DNA of 40,457 nt from an uncultured Bacteroidota bacterium. Its GTDB lineage: Bacteria > Bacteroidota > Bacteroidia > Chitinophagales > Chitinophagaceae. Numbering within the stretch: the first letter of the stretch is position 1; the number at the start of each line of letters is the position of its first letter. The stretch is taken from contig CAIRES010000049.1 of assembly GCA_903877645.1 (NCBI GenBank), positions 1 to 40,457 of the forward strand, in the 5' to 3' direction. The translations under genes were made by a program, and so were the position numbers. Below the pieces are notes generated by a model that had not been told where the DNA came from, did not search any database, and worked only from the letters and a program-made list of their open reading frames with translations. Positions 34,302-40,457 of the stretch are shown one piece after another.

Positions 34302-34688
34302 ATGGAAAAGAGAAACAAAATTATTTATTGGGTAGCTACTGTGTTACTAGCCATTGGCATGTTGCAGAGCGGCATATTTGCAGTGCTGAGAACAAAGCAG
34401 TGGGTGGATCTTATTACTCCTTTGGGTTACCCTGTCTACTTTTTGACCATATTGGGCACCTGGAAAATTCTGGGTGTCATTGCTATTTTAATTCCAAGAT
34501 TTAAGCTGCTTAAAGAATGGGCTTATGCAGGGTTCTTTTTTGCAATGACCGGGGCACTTGCTTCACACTTGGCGTGTGGCGACTATGCCATAAAAGCAAT
34601 TCTTGGTCCTGTTTTTCAGACTATTTTTCTATTATCTTCGTGGTATTTCAGGCCGGCGAGCAGAAAGATCGTTTCAGTTAATCAATAA
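34302..34688 (+). CDS. DoxX-like four-helix membrane protein
   Basis: 128 residues with four TM helices: IIYWVATVLLAIGMLQSGIF, YPVYFLTILGTWKILGVIAIL, WAYAGFFFAMTGALASHLA and AILGPVFQTIFLLSSWYF. GTWKILGV, PRFKLLKEWAYAGF and the ASH motif in the third helix are typical of the DoxX-like family near SRPBCC genes. The function is unknown (quinone- or redox-linked in better-studied DoxX). Six bases separate it from the SRPBCC gene. Confidence 0.9.
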   Translation: MEKRNKIIYWVATVLLAIGMLQSGIFAVLRTKQWVDLITPLGYPVYFLTILGTWKILGVIAILIPRFKLLKEWAYAGFFFAMTGALASHLACGDYAIKAILGPVFQTIFLLSSWYFRPASRKIVSVNQ

Positions 34689-34698
34689 ATTGAGCAGC

Positions 34699-35277
34699 AT
34701 GAATCCAAAAGTTGATTTCTATTTTGATAAGGCCAAAACGTGGAAGGAAGAGATCGAACAATTGCGGCAGATCGTGTTGGACACTCAACTCACCGAAGAA
34801 CTGAAGTGGGGTTGCCCGTGTTATGTGTTTCAGAAAAGCAACATAGTGCTGATACACGTATTTAAGGAGTATTGTGCGTTGCTTTTTTTTAAGGGCGCAT
34901 TACTGAAAGACCCTAAGAAAGTGCTGATACAGCAAACGGAGAATGTGCAGTCGGCCCGGCAGATGCGGTTTACTAACCTTAAGGAAGTAGTGAAGATGAA
35001 AGCTACTATTAAAGCCTATATCTATGAAGCTATAGAAGTGGAAGAAGCCGGCCTGAAAGTGACTTTAAAGAAGACCGCGGAATACACCGTACCTGAAGAA
35101 TTTCAAATAAAATTAGATAAAAGTGCTAAATTAAAAAAAGCCTTTGAAGCATTGACCCCCGGACGGCAAAGGGCATATCTTTTTCATTTCTCACAGCCCA
35201 AACTATCCAAAACCCGGGAGGCGAGGGTAGAAAAGTATATACCGCATATACTGGATGGAAAGGGCTGGGATGATTAA
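34699..35277 (+). CDS. YdeI/OmdA-DUF1801 family protein
   Basis: 192 residues from ATG 34699; an upstream extension of the frame overlaps the DoxX gene and is not conserved. The N-terminal DUF1801 fold: KTWKEEIEQLRQIVLDTQLTEELKWGCPCYVF, with VFKEYCALLFFKGALLKDP. The C-terminal OmdA-like part: VPEEFQIKLDKSAKLKKAFEALTPGRQRAYLFHFSQPKLSKTREARVEKYIPHILDGKG. It is cytosolic and of unknown function; proteins of this type are common partners of SRPBCC/DoxX genes in Bacteroidota. Last intact gene of the cluster. Confidence 0.9.
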   Translation: MNPKVDFYFDKAKTWKEEIEQLRQIVLDTQLTEELKWGCPCYVFQKSNIVLIHVFKEYCALLFFKGALLKDPKKVLIQQTENVQSARQMRFTNLKEVVKMKATIKAYIYEAIEVEEAGLKVTLKKTAEYTVPEEFQIKLDKSAKLKKAFEALTPGRQRAYLFHFSQPKLSKTREARVEKYIPHILDGKGWDD

Positions 35278-35340
35278 GGATTTTTTGAAGCCGGTTGCAA
35301 ACCAAGGGCGGGATCTGTAAACGAAATTAATATCAATCAC

Positions 35341-35472
35341 ATGAGAAAACTGATCTATGCCATCAACATGAGCCTTGATGGCTGCTGCGACCACACGGTA
35401 TTTACTCCCTGTGAAGAGATGTATGACTTGAAAATAATCGGTATCGAACCACAAAAGAGAATCAAGCGGTAA
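35341..35472 (+). pseudogene. Dihydrofolate-reductase-family (RibD C-terminal-like) protein, 5' stub
   Basis: ATG 35341 reads MRKLIYAINMSLDGCCDHT and then VFTPCEEMYD. This is the usual N-terminus of the ~180-residue Bacteroidota DHFR-family/RibD-C-like proteins (first strand, SLDG loop, DH). After about residue 29 the similarity ends and 14 unrelated codons lead to TAA 35470-35472. The remainder of the enzyme is missing. It is probably a deletion remnant, like the ArsR stub at the other end of this cluster. Confidence 0.7.
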
Positions 35473-35508
35473 CGCTGATAACCACGCCAGGAAAGGGTTT
35501 TAAGGAAA

Positions 35509-35549
35509 ATAAAAAAGGAAAGGGAGGAAATAATTCCAACCTTTCCTTT
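35509..35549 (-). terminator. Terminator of tRNA-Leu
   Basis: On the minus strand, AAAGGAAAGG (35549-35540) pairs perfectly with CCTTTCCTTT (35523-35514), followed by TTTATTTT. It starts right after the CCA end of the tRNA. Confidence 0.75.
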
Positions 35550-35550
35550 G

Positions 35551-35637
35551 TGGTGCCCCGAACAGGAATCGAACCTGCACTACCTTGCGATAACCAGATT
35601 TTGAGTCTAGCGCGTCTACCAATTCCGCCATCCGGGC
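35551..35637 (-). tRNA. tRNA-Leu(CAA)
   Basis: 87 bases including an encoded CCA end. On the minus strand the acceptor GCCCGGA pairs (with one G-T) with the 3' TTCGGGGC side. The D-loop has AATTGGTAGACGC, typical of class II tRNA-Leu. The anticodon arm is CTAGA-CTCAAAA-TCTGG, giving anticodon CAA for UUG. A long variable arm (TTATCGCAAGGTA) and GGTTCGATTCC T arm follow. It is the only tRNA in the window. Confidence 0.95.
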
Positions 35638-35721
35638 TTTTTTGAGTAGGCAGCTTTTAGGGGCAGGAGGCAGTGTGTTACTTCCTCCCGGTGGTAGCTG
35701 CGGGCTGCAACTGCCACCTGC

Positions 35722-36267
35722 TTACTGGCGGGCTGCAAATCTATCAATTCTTTCCTTAATGCGCAACAGGTATTTCTTGCGGAAATACATATCTTTTATT
35801 TGCAAAAGTAGGTCCGTATCCTGTTCGCCCTGCGCGTAGCGGTCTGTGAGCAGTTTCATGGCATCGGTCCATAGTTCCAGTTGCTCATTAAGGTCATTGG
35901 TCGCCATATCGCGGGCATCAGTGTTTTCAGGGTCTATCTCGCTTTCGCTCACGGCCTCGTTCAGGTCCATCATCTCCATCAGGAAGGCTGGTGGCAGGGC
36001 GTACTTCTCTTCTTCCTCCATCCCGATACCTATCGGGACCTTCAGCTTCAATATATAGGCCATAGTGGCATCGCTGTCCTTAAGGGTCTTGTAGGCAGCG
36101 TTGTTTTGGGCAGCCATTTGCAGGGCCCCGGTCAGTTCGGGGCCGCCGGCCTGGGCAAAACGGTCGGGGTGGTATTTACGGCTCAGCTCGTAAAATTTGG
36201 TCTTTACCACCGCCTGGTCAGGCGAGAAGGAGACCGGTATATCGTATAATTCGAAGTAATTGGCCAT
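35722..36267 (-). CDS. hscB: Fe-S cluster co-chaperone HscB-like J-domain protein
   Basis: 181 residues. The N-terminal J-domain has YFELYDIPVSFSPDQAVVKTKFYELSRKYHPDRF with the HPD motif at 33-35. The C-terminal half is a three-helix domain of the HscB type (AYKTLKDSDATMAYIL; LEMMDLNEAVSE-like helix; YFRKKYLLRIKERIDRF), which binds IscU and HscA. Length and architecture match HscB rather than DnaJ. It is cytosolic and stands next to tRNA-Leu rather than in an isc operon. The gap to the divergent dehydrogenase gene is 44 bases. Confidence 0.88.
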   Translation of the reverse strand: MANYFELYDIPVSFSPDQAVVKTKFYELSRKYHPDRFAQAGGPELTGALQMAAQNNAAYKTLKDSDATMAYILKLKVPIGIGMEEEEKYALPPAFLMEMMDLNEAVSESEIDPENTDARDMATNDLNEQLELWTDAMKLLTDRYAQGEQDTDLLLQIKDMYFRKKYLLRIKERIDRFAARQ

Positions 36268-36286
36268 GTATTGTGCTTTGGGGCTT

Positions 36287-36294
36287 TATCTTTG
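36287..36294 (+). promoter_or_regulatory. -7 box for the dehydrogenase-like gene (TATCTTTG)
   Basis: Perfect TANNTTTG, 17 bases before ATG 36312. It supports this ATG over the longer frame starting at 36273, which would begin upstream of the box. Confidence 0.6.
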
Positions 36295-36311
36295 CTGCTA
36301 AATTACGAAAG

Positions 36312-37514
36312 ATGCTCCGCATAGGGTTGATAAGGGAACATAAAAAGAATCCGGACAGGCGCGTGGCCTTTACGCCAAAGCAATGTGCCTACATCAATAG
36401 CACCGATGCAGGCATACATATCATTGTCGAATCATCGCCGGATCGTTGCTTTAGTGATGCCGCATACCGCGAAGAAGGCATAGAAGTGGCCACCAATATG
36501 GCCGACTGTGATGTACTCATGGGCATCAAAGAAGTGCCTGCTGATATGCTGATGCCCGGTAAAACATACTTTTTCTTCTCGCACACCAAGAAGAAGCAGG
36601 CGCACAATAAGGGCCTCATGCAGTCGCTCATACAAAAGCACATCCGCATGATAGACTATGAGTGCCTCACCTACAGCGATGAGCAGCGCATACTGGGCTT
36701 CGGGCTGTTTGCCGGCATAGTAGGGGCGCACAATGGCCTGCGCACCTATGGCAAGAAGTATGGTAAGTACGACCTGCCCGCTGCGCACGAAGTAAAAGAC
36801 TTTAAACAGCTCATAGATGCCTACGAGCGTTTCAAACTGCCGAATATAAAGATAGTAATGACGGGCAGCGGCAAAGTAGCCGCCGGTGTGCTGGACGTAC
36901 TGACCAGGCTGGATATAGAAGCAGTAGAACCTACCGACTTCCTCACACACGAATATGAGTACCCCGTATTCACGCACCTGAAGGGAGCTAATCTCTATGC
37001 GCGTAAAGACAATGACCTCTTTCATCGTGATGACTTTCATGCACACCCGGAGGCCTACAAATGCCTGTTCTCTTCTTATGTAAACCAGGCGGATGTACTG
37101 ATGAACGGCATTTACTGGGAGCACCGCATAGCCCGCCTGTTTGAAAAACAGGACATCAGGCGCAACGACTGGCGCTTGAATGTGATTGCCGACATTACCT
37201 GCGATGTGGACGGCTCAGTACCTATCAATATGGGTGCATCTACGATAGCCGACCCGGTATATGGCATAGAGCGGGCTACCCTGGAGCGCACTACACCGTA
37301 TCAGCACACAAGGGAAACCATAGACCTGATGGCCGTAGACAACCTGCCCAATGAGCTGCCCTGCGATGCCTCCCAATACTTCGGTATACACCTGGAGAAG
37401 TATATACTGCCCGAGCTGCTCAGGGCGGAGAGTGATATACTAAAGCGCGCCACCATTTGCGACAATGGCAAGCTCACCAAACGGTATGAGTATTTGGCGG
37501 ATTATGCTTATTGA
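36312..37514 (+). CDS. Alanine/saccharopine dehydrogenase-like NAD(P)-dependent enzyme
   Basis: 400 residues from ATG 36312 (MLRIGLIREHKKNPDRRVAFTP). The N-terminal domain has the AlaDH/PNT signature (RRVAFTPKQCAYI, YREEGIEV, DCDVLMGIKEVP, TYFFFSHTKKKQAHNKG). The Rossmann part has VMTGSGKVAAGVLDVL (GxGxxxxG-like) near residue 190. The C-terminal block ADITCDVDGSVPINMGASTIADPVYGI recalls saccharopine dehydrogenase (lysine-forming) and lysine-ketoglutarate reductase-like proteins. It may act on saccharopine or a related amino acid; no lysine-pathway partner is adjacent, so the substrate is open. Confidence 0.85.
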   Translation: MLRIGLIREHKKNPDRRVAFTPKQCAYINSTDAGIHIIVESSPDRCFSDAAYREEGIEVATNMADCDVLMGIKEVPADMLMPGKTYFFFSHTKKKQAHNKGLMQSLIQKHIRMIDYECLTYSDEQRILGFGLFAGIVGAHNGLRTYGKKYGKYDLPAAHEVKDFKQLIDAYERFKLPNIKIVMTGSGKVAAGVLDVLTRLDIEAVEPTDFLTHEYEYPVFTHLKGANLYARKDNDLFHRDDFHAHPEAYKCLFSSYVNQADVLMNGIYWEHRIARLFEKQDIRRNDWRLNVIADITCDVDGSVPINMGASTIADPVYGIERATLERTTPYQHTRETIDLMAVDNLPNELPCDASQYFGIHLEKYILPELLRAESDILKRATICDNGKLTKRYEYLADYAY

Positions 37515-37545
37515 TAATTAGCGGATGTGTGATTAGCTAATTTGA

Positions 37546-37669
37546 TGATTAGCTGATTAGCTGATTGTGCAGGCGATTAAAATAAAGAGTAAAAATTAAT
37601 GGGGATTTAGTTAATTAGCAGTCTTTTTCTGACATCAGCTAATTACCACATTAGCTAATCAGCTAATCA
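37546..37669. repeat. Intergenic TTAGCTGA repeat with inverted arms
   Basis: TGATTAGCTGATTAGCT at 37546-37562 is a perfect 17-base inverted match to 37653-37669. The neighbouring sequence holds more partial units (GATTAGCTAA at 37531, ATCAGCTAATT at 37634). The 160-base gap between the dehydrogenase and DUF3667 genes consists mostly of this material and has no ORF. Confidence 0.75.
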
Positions 37670-37676
37670 AGAAAAT

Positions 37677-38558
37677 ATGTCGCACAACCACGAACCGATA
37701 ATTTGCCCCAATTGCGGCTATCATGCCACAGATAACTACTGTGCGCAGTGCGGGCAGGAAACGCATCTGCACAACGATACCTTTTGGGGCCTCATCATGC
37801 ATTTTATTGGCCATTACTTTCATTACGACTCCAAGTTCTGGAAAACAATGAAGGCATTGTGGTTCAGTCCCGGCAAGCTCACTATCGCGTATTGGGAAAA
37901 GAAACGCATGCGTTATATAGCACCCGTGTCGTTGTACATTTTTATCAGCGTAACGTTCTTCCTCGTCAATACTATACTTCCGGCGCATTACTTCCATCAT
38001 CAGTCATCTGGTAGTGCACAAACAGATAGTATTGTAAGATCTGTTCGGCTGAAGCTTGATAAATTAGATGACAACACTGCAGGGTTGTCTGCCGAGGAAA
38101 GAATAAAGGTAAATGCTCAGGATAGTCTTGTGAAGAAAAAATTAGCAAAAATCAGTGAGCACAAAAGTGAAATTAATGAGCAGATGAAGCACATGCTGCC
38201 CAAAGTATTTTTCTTTATGATACCCCTGATGGGTTTTATACTGTTATTGCTGTTTGCGAGGAGGAAAGGTACCGGATACGTTAACCATATTATTTTTGCA
38301 CTACACTACCATACCTTTTGGTTCTCTCTGATGCTGGTGTATACGTTGTATCGATTTGACTTAGGGCGAACATATTTGTTGCTTCTAACCATGCTTATTT
38401 CAGTCGTTTACTTCATTATTGCCCTTCGCAACACATATAAAGTAAGCTGGGCTAGGTCAATATCCTATTCTGTCATAACGGCTATTGTGTACGCGCTATT
38501 CTTATTTATCGCGATACTGGCAGCGAGCGCCCTGATAGGAATGCAATACCTCTTTTAG
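37677..38558 (+). CDS. DUF3667 membrane protein with zinc ribbon
   Basis: 293 residues. The N-terminal zinc ribbon is C-P-N-C-G (10-14) and C-A-Q-C-G (22-26). The following block (GLIMHFIGHYFHYDSKFWKTMKALWFSPGKLTIAYWEKKRMRYIAPVSLYIFISV) is the DUF3667 signature. One TM helix is near 85-100, a charged soluble loop at about 110-175, and four TM helices come after that. The function is unknown. The ATG follows the inverted repeat by only 7 bases. It is convergent with ubiE, with 2 bases between the stop codons. Confidence 0.9.
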   Translation: MSHNHEPIICPNCGYHATDNYCAQCGQETHLHNDTFWGLIMHFIGHYFHYDSKFWKTMKALWFSPGKLTIAYWEKKRMRYIAPVSLYIFISVTFFLVNTILPAHYFHHQSSGSAQTDSIVRSVRLKLDKLDDNTAGLSAEERIKVNAQDSLVKKKLAKISEHKSEINEQMKHMLPKVFFFMIPLMGFILLLLFARRKGTGYVNHIIFALHYHTFWFSLMLVYTLYRFDLGRTYLLLLTMLISVVYFIIALRNTYKVSWARSISYSVITAIVYALFLFIAILAASALIGMQYLF

Positions 38559-38560
38559 CG

Positions 38561-39316
38561 TCACTTACTCGCAGTATACAACGTAGTGATTCCAAAAGTC
38601 AATGGCCTTGCCCTGGCTTCTTTAAATCCGCAACTGCCCAATATCTCACAAAACTTTTTTCCCTCCGGGAATGCGTTTACCGATTCAGGCAGGTAAGTAT
38701 AGGCCTTGCTGTGCTTTGATACCATTTTGCCCAGTGTAGGCAGTATATACCTGAAGTAGAACTTATAGCCTTGTTTTATGGGGAAACGGGTGGGGTGGGA
38801 GAACTCCAGTATCACCACCTTCCCGCCGGGCCGCAGCACCCGGCACATCTCTTTCAGGCCTGCTTCCAGGTGCTCAAAGTTGCGTACACCATAGGCACAC
38901 ATCACGGCATCGTACTCGCCGGTGGCAAAAGGTAAGGCCTCGCTATCCCCGGTTTGCAGGGTTATGGTGGCTGCCAGGCCCTCATTGGCTATCTTTTTGC
39001 GGCCCACCTCCAGCATCTGGTCTGCTATGTCTATTCCCGTTATTTTATTGGGATTCAGGGTTTTTGCGGCTGCGATGGCCATATCGCCCGTACCCGTGGC
39101 TACGTCAAGTATGCGCTGGGGGCTTATCTGGCCCACTTCTGCTATCGCTTTTTTGCGCCAGCCCTTGTCTATACCCATCGACAAAAAGTGGTTCAGAAAG
39201 TCGTAGCGGCCGGCTATATTATTGAACATCTCGGCTACTTGCTCTTTCTTGCTTAAATTTGAGGCCGAATCGGGGACTACTTTAGCCGCAGGATTAATGT
39301 TTGACGTAGATTGCAT
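38561..39316 (-). CDS. ubiE: Demethylmenaquinone/ubiquinone methyltransferase (UbiE/MenG)
   Basis: 251 residues from ATG 39316, chosen because a -7 box lies just upstream and MQSTSN...LSKKEQVAEMFNNIAGRYDFLNHFLSMGID is the usual start. SAM-binding motifs: RILDVATGTGDMAI, ITGIDIADQML, LQTGDSEALPF, AYGVRNFEHLEAGLKEMCRVLRPGGK, and the family end SVNAFPEGKKFCEIL and PLTFGITTLYTASK. In Bacteroidota, which use menaquinone, the likely role is methylation of demethylmenaquinol (menG function). Divergent from engB, with 70 bases between the starts. Confidence 0.95.
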   Translation of the reverse strand: MQSTSNINPAAKVVPDSASNLSKKEQVAEMFNNIAGRYDFLNHFLSMGIDKGWRKKAIAEVGQISPQRILDVATGTGDMAIAAAKTLNPNKITGIDIADQMLEVGRKKIANEGLAATITLQTGDSEALPFATGEYDAVMCAYGVRNFEHLEAGLKEMCRVLRPGGKVVILEFSHPTRFPIKQGYKFYFRYILPTLGKMVSKHSKAYTYLPESVNAFPEGKKFCEILGSCGFKEARARPLTFGITTLYTASK

Positions 39317-39323
39317 TGCGATG

Positions 39324-39331
39324 CAAAAGTA
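39324..39331 (-). promoter_or_regulatory. -7 box for ubiE (TACTTTTG)
   Basis: Perfect TANNTTTG on the minus strand, 7 bases before ATG 39316. A TTG lies 21 bases further upstream, slightly beyond the usual 17-19. The transcript would start at or within a base or two of the ATG. Confidence 0.6.
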
Positions 39332-39386
39332 AGGTTTAAGTGAAAACGGCGGCAAGTATATCATAAGAATAGATTTATTGAAGTAA

Positions 39387-40001
39387 ATGGAAATAACCAA
39401 AGCAGAATACCTGATCAGCAGCCCCAATGTGGAGCTTTGCCCCAAGCCCGACAGGCCGGAGTATGCCTTTATTGGCCGCTCCAATGTGGGCAAGTCGTCC
39501 CTCATCAATATGATCACGGGGCAGAGCAAGCTGGCCAAGACCTCCAACAGCCCCGGTAAAACACAGATGATCAACCATTTTATGATCAATAAGGCGTTTT
39601 ATTTCGTGGATCTGCCGGGCTATGGTTTTGCCAAGGTATCACAGAGCCAGCGGGCCAAATGGGAGAAAATGATCTCCAACTACCTGCAGCAGCGCGACAA
39701 CCTGATGACGGTATTTGTGCTTATAGATAGCCGCCATGAGCCCCAGAACCTAGACCTGGAGTTTCTGCGCAAACTGGGTGCATGGGGCATCCCGTTCAAT
39801 ATCATCTTTACCAAGGCCGATAAAGTGACACAACGTGAAGCCTCCAAAAATGCAAAGTGGTTCATAGAAGCCATGAAAAAGGAATGGGAATACATACCCC
39901 GCGCATTTATGACCAGCGCCATAAAATTCCTGGGGCGAAAGGATATACTTAGCTTTATAGAAGAGACCAATGAAACTTTTACTATGCCGGAGAAGGAATA
40001 A
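39387..40001 (+). CDS. engB: Ribosome biogenesis GTPase EngB (YihA/YsxC)
   Basis: 204 residues. GTPase motifs in order: G1 GRSNVGKSS (30-38), G2 Thr in SPGKTQ, G3 VDLPGYGFA, G4 TKAD and G5 TSAI. KVSQSQRAKWEKMISNYLQQR is the family helix after switch II. EngB is needed for maturation of the 50S subunit. The start at 39387 gives a normal short N-terminus (MEITKAEYLISSPN). TAGATTTA, one base off a -7 box, precedes it. Confidence 0.96.
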   Translation: MEITKAEYLISSPNVELCPKPDRPEYAFIGRSNVGKSSLINMITGQSKLAKTSNSPGKTQMINHFMINKAFYFVDLPGYGFAKVSQSQRAKWEKMISNYLQQRDNLMTVFVLIDSRHEPQNLDLEFLRKLGAWGIPFNIIFTKADKVTQREASKNAKWFIEAMKKEWEYIPRAFMTSAIKFLGRKDILSFIEETNETFTMPEKE

Positions 40002-40050
40002 GTGACGGAATATTGGCATGGATATTGCGCATAAGACCTAAATACCACTT

Positions 40051-40457
40051 ATGAAATCGACAATTGCTTTGCTCTTATTATTGGCATTCTATTCGTCTTC
40101 CTTTGCCCAAAACAAGGAAGGAGATCGTGAGTTGAGTTTTGGCTACGGCAAGCTTACTTCAGAAGAGTTATTTGATGGTGCGCACATTGGCATTCTTTCT
40201 GCTTCTACACAGGATTACTCTAATGACTTTGCTTCCGGTATCCTCTCTTTGCATTATAAATACTTCGTGTCAAAGCGGCTTGCAGTTGGTCTTTTTGCCG
40301 GAATAGAATGGCAAACCGGTAATTTCTATTATAATTACTGGGAAGAGCGCGACTACATTATCACCACTCAGTTGGGTACGTTTTCCAGAACAGCGTTCAC
40401 CATCGCCCCTAACCTGACATTTTATTATACTAACCGAAAGAACGCTAGTTTCTATAC
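40051..40457 (+). CDS. Outer-membrane beta-barrel protein (partial, runs off the window)
   Basis: From ATG 40051 the frame is open to the last base. The signal peptide is MKSTIALLLLLAFYSSSFAQ. Alternating amphipathic strands then appear (ELSFGYGKL, SGILSLHYKYFVSKRLAVGLFAGIEWQTG, FTIAPNLTFYY), which suggest a porin-like barrel of the OmpW/OMP_b-brl type. The C-terminus and exact size are outside the window. It lies 49 bases after engB on the same strand. Confidence 0.8.
   Translation, partial: MKSTIALLLLLAFYSSSFAQNKEGDRELSFGYGKLTSEELFDGAHIGILSASTQDYSNDFASGILSLHYKYFVSKRLAVGLFAGIEWQTGNFYYNYWEERDYIITTQLGTFSRTAFTIAPNLTFYYTNRKNASFY

Noticed and set aside
37531-37672. Possible CRISPR array because of repeated TTAGCTGAT units
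   Set aside because: Units are 8-17 bases, in both orientations, with irregular spacing and no spacers or cas genes.

Overview
The window looks like a piece of a Bacteroidota chromosome, most likely from the Chitinophagales/Chitinophagaceae side. This rests on type IX secretion (T9SS) C-terminal sorting domains, Bacteroidota-type -7 promoter boxes (TANNTTTG), general absence of Shine-Dalgarno sequences, a DUF4175 giant protein, DUF3667, TlpA/DUF4369-like thioredoxins and LPS-type LpxD. No rRNA, CRISPR array, plasmid origin or intact prophage was seen. There is one tRNA, tRNA-Leu(CAA).

Layout. 1-5.5 kb: tail of a T9SS cargo protein, a large secreted NHL/PKD-like repeat protein, and a beta-barrel gene cut in the middle and joined to the 3' half of a 6-phosphogluconolactonase gene. 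5.5-8.5 kb: a long RluA-family pseudouridine synthase, then a second broken junction where the 5' half of a WalJ-type metallo-hydrolase gene meets the 3' part of a phage-like (terminase-small-subunit-like) gene. 8.5-10.1 kb: tandem TMEM175-type channel genes, the second frameshifted. 10.2-18.2 kb: ispD, a secreted unknown, DUF1569, a Bax-inhibitor-1 family protein, an FMN reductase, mutS2 with a tiny coupled upstream gene, and a membrane protein. 18.2-22.5 kb: DUF4175 protein and a small membrane protein. 22.7-31.5 kb: a tandem pair of thioredoxin-fold secreted proteins, rarA, CAP-domain and zinc phospholipase C-like secreted proteins, GtrA, a second FMN reductase, a TlpA-like protein and rlmD. 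31.6-35.5 kb: lpxD, then a region of gene remnants and repeats: two copies of an ~88-bp repeat flank a membrane-protein gene, and an ArsR 3' remnant leads an SRPBCC-DoxX-YdeI cluster that ends in a DHFR-family stub. 35.5-40.4 kb: tRNA-Leu, hscB, an alanine/saccharopine dehydrogenase-like enzyme, DUF3667, ubiE/menG, engB and the start of a beta-barrel protein.

Most genes are ordinary chromosomal housekeeping genes (rRNA modification, isoprenoid and lipid A synthesis, recombination, Fe-S assembly, menaquinone, ribosome biogenesis) mixed with envelope and secreted proteins. What stands out is structural. Two mid-gene fusions of unrelated genes and two further truncated genes suggest repeated internal deletions, or assembly mis-joins. 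Five different intergenic repeat families are present. Two of these have two copies each: a ~112-bp element with inverted ends present in opposite orientations, and a ~88-bp element in direct orientation. A 32-bp perfect inverted repeat also lies next to mutS2. Several genes have a -7 box so close to the start codon that leaderless mRNAs are likely. I found no complete new defence or mobile system; the repeats and junctions are the best candidates for something undescribed.
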